The notes under the pieces: model-generated
What the model was told of the DNA's origin: nothing
What the model saw: the letters and a program-made list of their open reading frames with translations, nothing else
Database searches by the model: none
Source: Nemopilema nomurai
Taxonomy: Eukaryota; Cnidaria; Scyphozoa; Rhizostomeae; Rhizostomatidae
Reading direction: 5' to 3'
NCBI GenBank assembly: GCA_003864495.1
Contig: ML133383.1
Coordinates: 5,502,880 to 5,566,879 of the forward strand
Length of the DNA stretch: 64,000 nt
Part shown: piece by piece, positions 1 through 11,218 of the stretch
Numbering within the stretch: position 1 is the first letter of the stretch
Layout of the letters: each line of letters opens with the position of its first letter
Translations under genes and position numbers: made by a program

Positions 1-866
1 GTTCAGTGTCATAGAACTCGTTTCGTCGACCTCCTTCATTGTGTTTTTCGCCAATTTTAGACTCTTGTCAGCCTGACCATCAGATAACGCTGTCATAAAA
101 AAGTTTCAGAAATCCTTCTAAAAATCAAGGACACGATACAAGACATGGTGCGCAATGATATAGCAACTGCTACGATTCATGAATGGTGAAAGCGAATGTA
201 ACATCCGCCACAAAGTGAAACAAGATTATCTGGGCTTTTAACGGTCCACTAAATAATTTTTGGGGCTTTAAATATTATGAAGAATATTTACTTTTTGGCA
301 GACGATTTGCATGCGCTAGAAAGACTTTCTCCAGTTTACGTTCATAAAGAAAATAAGGCAATTCTGAAGATACAAAAAATATTTCGAAAAATGGCATCAA
401 GTTACAATAGAAATTAAGCTACAAATATCAATACTACAAGAGATAACACAGAAGTCGCAATGAACAAATTCTAAAAATTCAAGTATTTTCTACCGCTTTG
501 GTTGCATAATGCAGTTTTTGGTAGCATAATAGGAAACGTCAATTGATATCCAGCTTAGTTCGCTGACATTCCCAAAGATGTTCAGATATTCTAAGGTCAT
601 TCTGACTGCCCTACCAGATTTTCCAAGGACACTTCCAAAGGTATTTTGACAGTTATTAGTCTTATATAAAAAATCATAAGCCTTTGATTGACATTTGGGA
701 CTCTGTTCAATATCACGATTATCTCTGGGTGGATCTCTGAATTTCCTTCTTGGATTTTGCGGCTAAGAACGAGGCTTTTGCGAGCAAATCACAGTTCGAT
801 CAAAACACCACATTTCTGATCGAAGAACTAGCGCTGTTCTCACTTTCACTTATTCATTTCGCTTAC
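1..866. other. Non-coding, probable ODAD4 intron
   Basis: I see no exon here that I can match to the C-terminal TPR half of ODAD4. The gene is minus strand and continues to the left, so this is most likely intron. Short open frames are present but have no family resemblance and no paired splice sites. Confidence 0.4.
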
Positions 867-1132
867 AACATGCTCTGCCTAATTTTACTCCGTGAGGCGC
901 GTCTTTCTTCGCCTGCAATGCATAAACAGCGCCTTCAAGTTTTAATACGGCAAATGTGACAAGCTAGTCTTGTGGTCCATCTTTTAATTTTAACATTTCG
1001 CTTCGTGATCAAAAGAATGCGTTTCGTTTCGTTTGTGACCAAAAGACAGTTAGGTCAATCAAAATGTAAAAGGCTTTAAAGTACAACGAAAAAACTAAAG
1101 AAAGGTTTATATACATAAATATTTTGACAAAC

Positions 1133-4100
1133 CTGCGTCGATTTCCTCAAGCTTTTTCATGAATTTAGCCATCTTTTTCATTGAAACTTGATCTTTTGTT
1201 AGCAAGTTTTTCTTCTGGGCTGATTGTTTGTCCTTCTTCCTTGCATAAAGTGGTTTTTGTTGCCGCCAAAAGTCTGTTCTTTTGTTCAAATATGTGAGGC
1301 CATCTTCAACTAGTTCGTGTATTTTTTTATTTGATTCGCTTTTTATAAAGTCTAAAATACAAAATCAAAGTAAGTTATGGCTTTGTTAAAATAGGTTCCT
1401 AAGCCAATCAACATTATCAAGATGTCCGGATTTGTTTAGAAAATTCTGAGAAATTATACCAATGTGCACACAATCAACATTCAATTCCCACAGAATTTTT
1501 TATTACAAAAGCTCCAAGCAAATTATAAACGAGTCACAATTGTTTAATATTTAATATGACAAAATTTTTGCTTTTAATTTACCAGCATACAAAACTTGAC
1601 ACTAATTAATTTTACTAAGAAAATTGGATGTTTACTGATGTTTGCAAGATCACCATTTCTGACAATATCTAAATGCTAAGCCTCAGAATGATGACACCTT
1701 TACAATGACTTACCGTAAATCCTCGAATTAGCCACCTGGGGGCTTATTTATTTTTGATATTTTTGGATGGGGCTTATTCGAGGGGGGGGCTTATTCGAGG
1801 GGGGGGGGGCTTATAAAATTTCCTGAAACATGCCACATAAAAAGATAAGCTTTAAAATTTCTTTCTTTTCATAATATAGAAAATAATCTAAGTATAAAGT
1901 ATTATTTGATTAAATTATTAAAGGGGGCTTATTCAAGGGGGGCTTTTTGAGGATTTACGGTATCCATCTTAAAGAAGACTTGACTCAAATGACAATTGAT
2001 CCTGAACAGAGTGGTCTTTTTATCTTGATCATCTCTTTTAGCATATGATACTTTATTGTGGACTTCTAGTAATTTCAACAGTTTCAAAATTTTAGTAACA
2101 AGAGCAATATAAGGAGAAAACATTTGATAGCACCTACCTGTTCCGCTGATACACTTCTTCAAAAAGATCTTATCATTCACAGGGTCATAGTTGCTTAAGC
2201 AGAGCTTTCCTCTATTATAGTTTCACTGCAAAAAACTTTTCGGTAGCACTTAAAGATAGAGATCCATTCAATTTCTTTCAGAAGAAATCAAAAAGCAAAA
2301 AAATACCCACCTGTGTCCTGCATCAACTTTTCCAAGTATTCCTTGTCAGCATATAGTTCTCCAAGTAGCTAGGTGAAGCAAATGTCAAAGAAAACTTTGA
2401 AAAGTAACATTAAGATGGTCTTAGTGAGTCTTATATACTTCTGAAAAAAGCGTATCTGAAAAAATTCTGGAAACGCGTATCTGAAAAAGTGGAGCCAGTA
2501 AGTCTTTAAATGGCTACAATTGACCAGAAAAAATCTTTACAAAAAGCACAACTGTAAAACATGATGCAAATCTATTTTCCACATAGTAGGAGAAAATGTT
2601 ACCATAAGATAATGATGACCATAGTCTAAATTTGCAACTAATAACTTATAGTCCAAATAAATAAATACTAGTAATAGCCAATTATTTCAATAAATTCAAA
2701 CAACTATATATATATGAAATATTTGAAAATATCAGGCAACAGCAGGGCTCATCCTTGTGCCCCAATGGATCACATCAAACAAAACAATATGAAAAACATA
2801 AGTTAAAAATGCTGCATCAAACCTGCTTAACTGTCTTATTTGAAGGAGCTGGTGCTTTTGCCTCCTTGCTTCTATTTGCTCCAATCTTTGCCTTATTTGC
2901 AGCTGGCTTGCTGTATCCTTTTGATTTTTTACCCTAAAGAATGATCGATGAACAACTGTTATGAAGAAAGTTAAAATTTTACAAGGATGATATGCATCAA
3001 GTTAATACACCTGAATGCAAATGCATCACTCAAAATTGGAGTAACCAAATGTTTTAGATCTTGCTGGTTTATCAAAAAGGGCCACTAACAATGTCCTCTT
3101 GCTTAGTGAAGAATGACAAGTCTCCCTTGTTCTCCAACTTCACTCTTGCTGCATCTGAAAGTCAAATTTGGAAACATCTTAAACCCCATTGTCATTCAAG
3201 ATACAAAAGGGTTATGTGTAATGTGATGCTTCATGTGTGCGCAAAAGGGTTATGCAAAGTATAAGAAAAGATTACCTTGACTTAATATAAATGCAAAATT
3301 AGTCACATATTAGGCAACATATGAAAAAACTAGCAACGTTGAGTAGAAATAGTTTGATGAACACTGTAACAGATGGCTGAAAGGCAGCTGTAACAAAATG
3401 AAAGGAGACAGCCTTCAAAGAGGTGTTGGACTTTAAACACCCAAAAGATTTTTTGGTAATAAAACAGACACCAAAGAAGTAAAACTTTTAGAATGTGTGC
3501 TTTAATCATGGTCCAACCTAACCTACTAATTGATGCTATACAAACAAGACTTAGCATAACAATGTGTAAAACACATGATGCATTTTGTTCAAATAAGACA
3601 AAAGTAGGAGCCCAGCTAAAGTATTTTACTTGAATACATCAATGTAAAGATGATAGCATGTATGTTCAAATAAGATGATACTCTTCAACTTTTGTTTCAC
3701 AAAATGATATGAAAATAAATGCTGACATACTCCCAATGGAATTGTCTATTGCTTCTTGAGCCTTCTGAATCCCTAGCCTGAATTCATCTAATTCAGGCCT
3801 AAGTTTGTGCCCCCTGTGATAGTACATCAAAGCATACTCAAAATCTCCCATTGAGTATAAAGCTTCTGCTTTTTGATATAGTCCCTAAACGAGAGATAAT
3901 TAAAAAAATTATAGTTTGATTTCAAGCCTAAACTATTAACTGCACTTGAAATGAACAAAGTCTTTGGAAGGGTTTCAAAACTATGGGAATTGCCATATAT
4001 ACATGGCATAAACAGTTTGTAAATGTTGCCACTGTATGTAAGATGTTTCAACCTTTGGGATTAAAATTGTTATTGAAATCCTGTGAAGCACAGTTCCTTG

Positions 4101-5366
4101 CACTGCACTAACACAATCTGTTGTGATAATGATCTCCTTTTTAAATAAACATTGCACAACTATCTCTTGTCAATCAATATATCAGAGTGTAGCAATCTAA
4201 TTTATTAATTTTAAATATAATTTAATAAGTGAATGTTTAGTTTTGTACTTAGACATTCGTTCCAAAATGTGATTAATTTTGTATTTTCTGAGTTGTAGAT
4301 TTAATTGTCAAAAGCATAAGATCATGTAGATGATAGTATGACAGAGATATTTTGTGGGAAACAAATAAGTATGTGCCAAAAACTATACTGAGGTCTTTTC
4401 TCTGTGTTCATGATGCGGTTGAAAATAAATTTGATGAAATTTCCCAATGCCAGTTATCATACCTTATTGAACTCTTTGTCTTCTTCAAGAGCAGCTTCTG
4501 CATCATTCAAAGCAGCTTGTGGGTCACCAAGCATTAAATAACATTTTGATCTTGATACAAGGCATATTTTGTCATTTGGCTGGATTTCCAATGCCTGAAA
4601 ATCAAGCATAACACAAAGTTTTGGAAGTCATGAGCCTGTGTTTGAAGAAACTAAACTGCTACATAAAATATTAGTTTCTCACTGTATTTCAGCAGTTTTT
4701 ATTATATAACTTTTACTGTCATAGAAAACTTGTCTAAACATTTGGAATTGTCAAACCCTGTACAAGCAGCTTTGTATAAACACAGGAATTATACTGTTTT
4801 TATATTAAAGCTGATTTCACCGTTAAAGAAATGTCTTGGATTAAGGGCAAGAAAATGTAAATAAACAAAATTGGGATGCAAATTATTCTCTAGAAAGATG
4901 GGTAGCACTGTAAAAGGAAGGCAGCTAATTACAATGAATGGATCAAAATATCTATGTTTGATAATTGAACAAAAGCGATACTACAAACAAGTTAGAACAA
5001 GTTAAAAATATTAGATAACGGGTTAATATGTAACAACTCTTTTTAAATAAAAAGAAACAGCGGCATCAGCTCAGAATGGGCAACATTGTATACATTTAAA
5101 GTGGAGATCAATAAAGAAGACCAAAAACATGATTAAATGTTATTTAGTAAGCAATTTACAAATGGGTTTCCCTGTTGAAACACCCTTCGTTGCAAATGTG
5201 CTTCTTAGTTTCGAACGATAACAAATGGGCCTACCATCCGATAGCTCTCCAGGGCTTTCTTGTACTCTCCTTGCTTAAACAGAGCATCGCCTTCAGCTAA
5301 ATAAGTGCTGAATGAGCTTTTAGGACCTTCGATTTCTTCCTCTTCGTCTTCATATGAGTCTTTCAT
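1133..5366 (-). CDS. ODAD4: Outer dynein arm docking complex subunit 4 (TTC25), 5' part
   Basis: ODAD4/TTC25 is a TPR protein that helps dock outer dynein arms on the doublet microtubules of motile cilia. Seven coding exons join in phase: 5366-5235, 4594-4463, 3884-3731, 3154-3090, 2933-2823, 2368-2311 and 1351-1133, giving about 290 residues. The first TPR is cut by intron 1 (exon 1 ends FKQGEYKKALESYRM, exon 2 starts ALEIQPND). The family-typical YHRGHKLRP, VKLENKGDLSFF, LLGELYADKEYLEKL and FWRQQKPLYAR follow in the same order as in human TTC25. The human protein is roughly 670 residues, so the C-terminal TPRs lie beyond the left edge. A 46-nt stretch at 912-867 has good splice sites and the right phase to be the next exon, but I cannot confirm it by similarity. 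The identification is secure; exon borders are read by eye. Confidence 0.88.
1711..1962. mobile_element. 252-bp MITE with TA-flanked inverted ends
   Basis: The ends TACCGTAAATCCTC (1711-1724) and GAGGATTTACGGTA (1949-1962) are perfect 14-bp inverted repeats that include a TA dinucleotide on each side, as expected for a Tc1/mariner-type TA target duplication. The interior has repeats of the type GGGGGGGCTTATTCGAGG and no coding capacity. It sits inside an ODAD4 intron. I recall similar 'accgtaaatcctcgaataagcccc' repeats in cnidarian genomes, but no search was made. Confidence 0.7.
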
Positions 5367-6100
5367 CTTGCTATGTATCACAAATAAATAAGACGACTTT
5401 CTGGCACTAGGTAGCAGTCGACGAATACACCTTTTGGTTTGACGATGTCATGACAACGAATTACTTCATGTGAAGCAAATCAATCTCATTTTCAATGTGA
5501 AACGCTCCTTCACAGCGCTTCTTTGTGGAGCAAAGGAAGTTTCTTTATTTTTTGGCATTTAGTCGTCTACTACAGTGGGTTATCGTATTATTTTTAAGCA
5601 TTTTTTAAATTTGAGTTCATAAAATATGACAGTCTGCTTTCTCACAAGCGAACGAGATACTATTGTAAATGCAAGTCACTGTTAGTCAGACTTTTAATGA
5701 TGTCAGTCAAGCTTCTTTTGGTACATATAAATGTCAACAATACACCTTTTTTATTTAGTAAATCCATAAACTTCTATAAAAGTCATTCGTCAATAAAAAT
5801 GAACAACGTCAATATTAAGAATTGGATTGATTGAATGTCCTGATAATGCGAATATCATCGGGCCATCTATCGATGTTTCAATGATCTGCAGAAGAGCAAA
5901 ATTCGCGCTCTTATTAGAGCTGTCCTGTCCTACATGTTGCTACGTATTTCCATTTGAATAGTTTGCTGACTGCTTATTCTTCCCCTATCGCGATGCATCT
6001 GAACTCTTAGCAGTAGCATCTGACCTTGGCCCATGCATGATATTCTTAGCTTAGCCTATACGAATTTGGGTGAAAGCATAATCACAATAAAAGAGTGAAT

Positions 6101-6667
6101 ATGGTGAATGCAGGGACTGATATTAGTGGCTCTTTAAGCATAGGTAGAAGTTGGGACAGTCCCTGGGTCATTCTTCTCAGACTGCTGTCTTGAACTCGAC
6201 ACAAAGTTATGTTGTCTTCGTTCACTGGTTGACATTTTTTTTATCTTTAACAAATTATATTTGTAAGCAGATTTTGTAATAAGACCCTTCCTAGTATGGA
6301 GTCCACTCAGTTTTTCGTTCTCCAGCGCTTGACCTGTTTTAATCATACATCAAATAAGCGAATATGACTAGTTAGTAATTGTTAAGTTAGTTATTAATTA
6401 GAAGGCAAATCAGCAAGTCTGCCAGTCAAAACTCCTTTTATACTCCCAGCTAGCGATGAGCAAATCATTTCATTGAAGCAATCATGAAAGCAGTATATTG
6501 AAGTCAGCATATTATTATTTCTTGCAGGCGGAGAAGACTTCAGAGAAGTACACGAAACTTCTACACAGACCGTGGAGGTGTATTATATTATCGACACTGA
6601 GAGGGAATGCCCGAGACAAAATGTTGCTATGAGAATATCAGAATATGAAATGGATGAGCATTCATAA
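6101..6667 (+). CDS. Candidate two-exon small gene (60 residues), unidentified
   Basis: A frame opening with ATG at 6101 runs to a donor after 6143 (ATAG then GTAGAAG, phase 1). An acceptor (TTTCTTGCAG) at 6518-6527 opens an in-phase exon 6528-6667 ending at TAA. The joined product would be 60 residues, acidic at the C-terminus, and includes STQTVEVYYIIDTE. I do not recognise it and see no domain. It lies on the strand opposite ODAD4. The splice sites fit and the residue composition looks protein-like, but the model rests on these alone. It could also be the 3' end of a longer gene, or chance. Confidence 0.28.
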
Positions 6668-7504
6668 GAGATTTCATATGGAGAATACGATAAATGGATG
6701 CATAACTGGTTGAAAAACAATTACCAAAACAAACTTAAGTAGCTTCATGCATCAGTTAAAGCTTGCTTTCTTTGCAAAACATTTGCGTTTACCTTTGAAA
6801 GGATCAATGTTTGAAACATGAGTGAAATGACCATTAGATGCCCCTAGTTTTCTTGTTTCTGATGTTTATGGGTACGTTGCTGTAATAACATGTTTTTGCA
6901 CAGACCGTTTTACTGTCTGTTATTTTGACAATTTGTAGTGACATTGCCAGAGAGAGAGACTGTTTCTTGTTTTGTTCAAATACATATCGTCACTTAGACT
7001 TGTGCAGTGACTCGACTGGGTTGGCGCAGTTCTATAAACACACTGTGCACGAAGCTGTATCTGCTCTTAAGATGCTCTTCTCTTGATATATGGATATATG
7101 CCAGCTCAATCTACATTGGGGAAACGCCTTCTAACATTAACGATAATTTGAGCAGCAAAAACTATAATTTTTTCAATATTGATTAGAAAATGAATGACCT
7201 TGCCATAGACAAGATTGCAGTGGTTGAAGCTATGGTAATTGAGGTTTTCTCATTCATCATGGTCTACAAGTAGCTTCAGGCAATAAGCTTACCATCGCAG
7301 TATTCTCTACCACATCAACGGCGATGATCTTTTGTGAGTGAGCTATAAAATGCCGAATTATTCTACCTAATGCGAGGCATTGTGCAGCAGTAAAACAAGG
7401 CAAGGATGCACAAATTATTTGCATTTACTATGATTGCCAGGGACTGCTGAGTATAGCGAACGTATCAATCAACATTTAATCAGGTTTTGTTGATTTGCTT
7501 TCAG

Positions 7505-7664
7505 TAGCCAACCAAAGACCTACCTGCAAAGAGGTAATACTGCAGATAACTCTAATACACTGTCTGTCATACAGATTCGTGAATCAGCTGGAGAACTATA
7601 TGTGGAGGTTGCTGTGAACTATCATAACGTATCAAGTAAACAAAACAGGCCTAACAGCTTTTAG
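7505..7664 (+). CDS. Candidate terminal exon, unidentified
   Basis: After the acceptor TTTCAG at 7499-7504, one frame stays open for 52 codons to a TAG at 7662-7664. It encodes segments such as QPKTYLQRGNTADNSN and IRESAGELYVEVAVNYHN. The latter is faintly like the VEVYYII segment of the candidate exon at 6528-6667. A possible upstream exon at 7190-7234 (MNDLAIDKIAVVEAM, then a GTAATT donor) ends in phase 0, which does not fit this exon's one-base lead. I therefore do not join them. The function is unknown. Confidence 0.2.
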
Positions 7665-7884
7665 TACTCTATAATGGATATCCAACATGAGTGAGAGTGA
7701 AATTTGCTGATAATGTCACAAGCGAAGAAAGAAATCTATTTGATTTCTACGAATGTGAATGTAGTGTGAATGCCTAAAACATTCGGGTGAAAGGCATTCA
7801 CATAAAACCACACCTTAAGTAATTTGACAAAACTTTGTCCGAATGTTTGACCATCTTGTAATCAGTAGGTAGTAGTTTTGGACT

Positions 7885-7937
7885 ACAGACGATATAAGTA
7901 GAACGGAATTAAGTTATGTTAAACTTATATCGTCTGT
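7885..7937. repeat. 15-bp perfect inverted repeat
   Basis: ACAGACGATATAAGT at 7885-7899 and its exact reverse complement at 7923-7937 are separated by 23 bases. A second, 10-bp inverted pair (TGTGAATGCC at 7765-7774 with GGCATTCACA at 7793-7802) lies just to the left. They could form hairpins or mark the ends of a very small element. No flanking target duplication is evident. Confidence 0.5.
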
Positions 7938-8862
7938 TGTCAATGTTTACACTCAATAGTTATACTCCAGTCAATACTTTTTAGCAAGTTGTTATGTATC
8001 TTGAAACAAATTAGTCATTTAGATATAATTGAAAAAGTGAATCGATAGAAGAAATAATGAATTAAGCTCTGTGACATTGTGGCAAAATATCGTTACAAAC
8101 AGTATTCGTTGAAAATACTCAGAACAACTTCTCCAAATGCCTCAGTCATTGAAGCACATAAAAATCGCAATAATTTTATGCCAAAATGTTCAGCTGTAAT
8201 TCAACTCTCCACTCCAGCATTTGGGAGGATTTGCCATTTCAAACAACACGCAACCCTTTGCTACTGTTCGATGTAACCTTACGCTAAGTATGCTAGAAGG
8301 ATGCATATTAGCGACACAAATTTGAAGAAATTACCGGATCTCCAAAAAAAAGAAGAAGACTAGTTCTAAATTGTTAAGGTGCACCAGGGAGAAACAATAT
8401 TGGTAATGATGGCAATTGGAATTTACTGGGAACATTAAGGCAGGTGTTCTGTTGACAAAGCGTCGTTTGGTTAAGTTTAATTGTAAATTGAAAACTGAAG
8501 AGTTGCATGCTGAATGGAAATTTTTGATGTGTTTCATTGTGTTTTAGAGCTGAGCGACCGGTTGCAAATGGGCAGGTATGGTTAGCATGGGACAGAGAAG
8601 CAAAAAACAAAGAAAGCATCGTTCGTATCTGTTTTCAAGCACATAACCAAAAAAAAAACGAAGAATCCTTCTTCAGAGAGAGCGATTTTGACACATGCAC
8701 CACTAGATTTTATTGTGAGCTTACTCTTATTTCCATGAAACGGCGCCCCAAACTCCCTGGCCCAATTTGCGGATTGAACCCTGACAGACCCCCATGCTTG
8801 CCAGAACTGAAAAAGTTCTGCTCACAAGTCAGAAGATGACATGCAAAAGCGAATTGACTTAC

Positions 8863-9069
8863 TTTGGAAAACCAAACAAGGGCGTCTTCGTACTCTCCCC
8901 TCTTGAAGCGCAATTTGGCATCTTGCAGCGCGGTCTCTAGCAATCGTGCTGTCTCGATCTTTCGCTTCTTCTCGCTTGATTTAAAAGACTTTCGACGTTC
9001 TTTCTCGATCATTTCCATTCGTAAGCTCTCTTCGATCAGCTTCAAATTCCCCAAATTGTATGATGTCAT
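8863..9069 (-). CDS. ODAD4: Alternative first exon (1A) of ODAD4
   Basis: An ATG at 9069 opens 69 codons, rich in K, R and E, ending LRFKRGEYEDALVWFSK exactly at a strong donor (AAA then GTAAGTC) in phase 0. This half-TPR parallels the end of the canonical exon 1 (FKQGEYKKALESYRM, also phase 0). Either can therefore be completed by exon 2 at 4594-4463, which supplies the second TPR helix (ALEIQPND...). I found no other TPR exon between 8862 and 5367 that it could join instead. The simplest reading is a second promoter giving ODAD4 a different N-terminus. The alternative is a remnant of a duplicated first exon. The human N-terminus resembles exon 1B, not 1A. Confidence 0.5.
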
Positions 9070-9541
9070 TTCGCGAAACCGACGAAGATTATCGCATTAT
9101 GGAGAATGACTTTACCGATTTTTGGGAGTCAATTTCCTTTGCGCAACCACGGTTTTCTAAGATCTTATCAAGACACGAATTGTACGTTTTGGTCGGCTTC
9201 CATTGATGGCAAAATATTGTGGTCTTGTCTTGGCGTGTTTTTCGACATTTCTCTGCAAAACTTTAATCTTTAAAATCAATGCATGATAATTTTCCAGCGA
9301 ACCTACACTCTGTGGTTGAGACAGCTCGAAGCAGGTGGAAAGCGCAGGGAAACGGGTATGTTGAACTAGCGTCTTACAAATTGGACAAGTTGCAAACGGA
9401 AAGAATTTCCTTATTAAAAATTAATTATTACTTGCAATTGACTGCATATTTTAAAGCTATTGAAACCAAGAAATTTGTTTGATTGAAATTAGGTCATTCT
9501 GTAGATTGTATACTTCCAATGCTTTCTTTTGAAACGACGGC
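9070..9541. promoter_or_regulatory. Possible divergent promoter region
   Basis: This gap lies between the ATG of ODAD4 exon 1A (minus) and the ATG of a candidate plus-strand gene at 9542. If both are real, promoters for both must lie here. I see no TATA box or CpG-rich core, so this rests on position only. Confidence 0.25.
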
Positions 9542-10190
9542 ATGTCTTGCACAAAACATGACCCGGTCTTCTGTATTATTAACGAGTATATGGCTACCTT
9601 CAGACCATTCGTAGACCCTCAAAAAGGAGAAAATATAACTTCAGGCATCTGGGTGATAGGTAAGTTCAGGCGCGGATCTAGACCGGTTGCACAGGTTTAA
9701 AAAAACCGCTCAAATTTTCAGAGCTATGTTTCTCTGCGAATTTTGAATTGGTATCTAGAATTTTAATTCAAACTATATCTTCCTTCTCCCTTGACTGACT
9801 AATGACTGAAATTCCTATGTTTAAACAGTGAATGAAAGCAGGGCAGTAAAACGATGCAGAAATAGTGTTAGCACTCCCTCTCCAGATATTGCGACAGACT
9901 TTCCAGTTTCCTGTTAAACTTGCCTTTTATTCCAAAGTATTCGAGTAATTCAAAGTCGCGGAAATCAGTCGCCACTTCAAGTGGCAGTTTGCAGTATGCT
10001 ATCTATGCTCCAGGGAACCGGTCAAACATTTAGCTAGATCCGCGCCTGAAGTTGCACAGCAAAATATTGTGTGTGAAACCAAACTAAGTATATTAGATCT
10101 AAAAAGAATAAATTCTACTCTGTTCTACGTGGCTACCACTGGTCTCAGTCAGGTTCCTTTACCAAACGGTATGACACAAAACTTTTCGAA
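9542..10190 (+). CDS. Candidate gene start (two exons), unidentified
   Basis: ATG at 9542, preceded by an in-frame TGA, opens a 118-nt exon with no stop. It ends at 9659 at a strong donor (ATAG then GTAAGTT, phase 1). After a 493-nt gap, which contains a MITE, the acceptor CAGTCAG leads into 10153-10190. This 38-nt exon is in phase and ends at another strong donor (TTCGAA then GTAAGAAG). The joined start reads MSCTKHDPVFCIINEYM, later SFTKRYDTKLFE. I do not recognise the family and did not find later exons with any certainty. The paired strong splice sites in consistent phase make this better than a random frame. Confidence 0.33.
9667..10048. mobile_element. 382-bp hAT-like MITE with 5-bp target duplication
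   Basis: CAGGCGCGGATCTAG (9667-9681) and its exact reverse complement (10034-10048) are 15-bp terminal inverted repeats. The flanks are AAGTT on both sides (9662-9666 and 10049-10053), a 5-bp target duplication. There is no transposase frame inside. CAGG-type ends are common in hAT elements, and a clade with 5-bp duplications is known as hAT5. The left copy of the duplication is part of the splice donor GTAAGTT of the candidate exon ending at 9659. Confidence 0.62.
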
Positions 10191-10772
10191 GTAAGAAGGA
10201 CTAGGGTATGATTAATCGAGAGAGCATCACAATACGGCAAAGGAAATGGACAGGAAGAGGAGACGTGACAAAACATCTTCGCGAAAAGAATCTTGTAAGG
10301 TTATCAACATATAAGAATAGGGTCTCCAAGGAAACTGCACAGACAACTGTTATTAGCCGCCTTAGAAGTTCACATGGTCAAATTGTAAAGCAAGCAACCG
10401 AAGAAACAGTTTACAAACGGGTAATACAGGTTCTACCAGCAAGTGTAAGCAGGCTCAACGGGAATTCGCAACTCTACCCTGAAACACATCCAGCTTCTAG
10501 TCTAGACAAGACACACATCTAGACAAGGGCCCTTCAGAGCCGATCGCTGATGCAATGAGCCTGAGGTCGTTAGAAAGATTGGGGGTTACAAGCAATTCCT
10601 GGCACATTATAATCACAGCTTTTCATGTCAAATTGACCCTAAGGTTATACAGGATAACAAGAGACGACAATGTCCAGCTCTCGTTCCAAAGAATCCATAT
10701 TGCCGCGCAACGAACACAGGTGCTTATTCAGTCAAAGCAGGTTCAAACTAACTTTCTAGTACAGAACAATCA
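10049..10772. other. Unassigned stretch
   Basis: Apart from the candidate exon at 10153-10190, this holds two open frames of about 100 codons on the plus strand (10208-10522, and one starting at 10555 that runs into the CAT repeat). Neither has domain features or recognisable similarity. Later exons of the candidate gene could be hidden here. Confidence 0.3.
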
Positions 10773-10773
10773 A

Positions 10774-10804
<31 letters not shown>

Positions 10805-11218
10805 GTCAATGTTCTAAAGTCAAGTCTGTAAGAAGAAATAGTTCGGTTCTCATTCGTTTTAATGTTGTTGTTGTTGCTGCTGCTGTTTCTGTTCTTTGAG
10901 CATTACATCAAACAGTAAATGTTTCTTTATATAAAGAGGTCTAGAAATATCATCATCATCATCTTTATCGTCAATGTTCTAAAGTCAAGTCTGTAAAAAA
11001 ACTAGTTCGGTTCTCGTTCGTTTTAATGTTGTTGTTGTTGCTGCTGCTGTTTCTGTTCTTTGAGCATTACGTCAAACAGTAAATGTTTCTTTATATAAAG
11101 TGGTCTAGAAATATCATCATCATCATCATCATCATCATCGTCAATGTTCTAAAGTCAAGTCTGTAAGAAGAAATAGTTCTGTTCTCGTTCGTTTTAACGT
11201 TGCTGTTGCTACTGTTTT
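10773..11218. repeat. Tandem triplication, 165-170-bp unit, with ATC and GTT/GCT microsatellites
   Basis: The landmark CGTCAATGTTCTAAAGTCAA occurs at 10804, 10969 and 11139. Each copy begins with an ATC trinucleotide run of different length, continues through TTCGTTTTAATGTTGTTG with GTT/GCT repeats, and (in the first two copies) AGCATTACATCAAACAG and CTTTATATAAAG. The third copy is cut short within the GTT/GCT part. Near-identity of the copies points to recent duplication. Confidence 0.8.

Larger units (their letters stand above)
5367..8862. other. Intron or intergenic stretch between the two ODAD4 first exons
   Basis: This would be the upstream half of intron 1 if exon 1A is used, and the promoter region for exon 1B at its left end. 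It has no TPR-coding exon on the minus strand. On the plus strand it holds the exon-like frames listed at 6101-6667 and 7505-7664 and two small inverted repeats. The rest is AT-rich and shows nothing I can name. Confidence 0.4.

Noticed and set aside
2137..2180. Possible extra ODAD4 exon (NDKIFLKKCISGT) with a GTAGGT donor
   Set aside because: No upstream acceptor gives the needed phase, and the exons on either side (ending at 2311, starting at 1351) join directly and match human ODAD4 (LMQDTDFIKS versus LLLDEDLIKG).
8766..8800. GGTTCAATCC on the minus strand, like a tRNA B box, with TGGCAAGCATGG before it
   Set aside because: The A-to-B spacing is about 24 bases, too short for a tRNA, and no acceptor stem can be formed.
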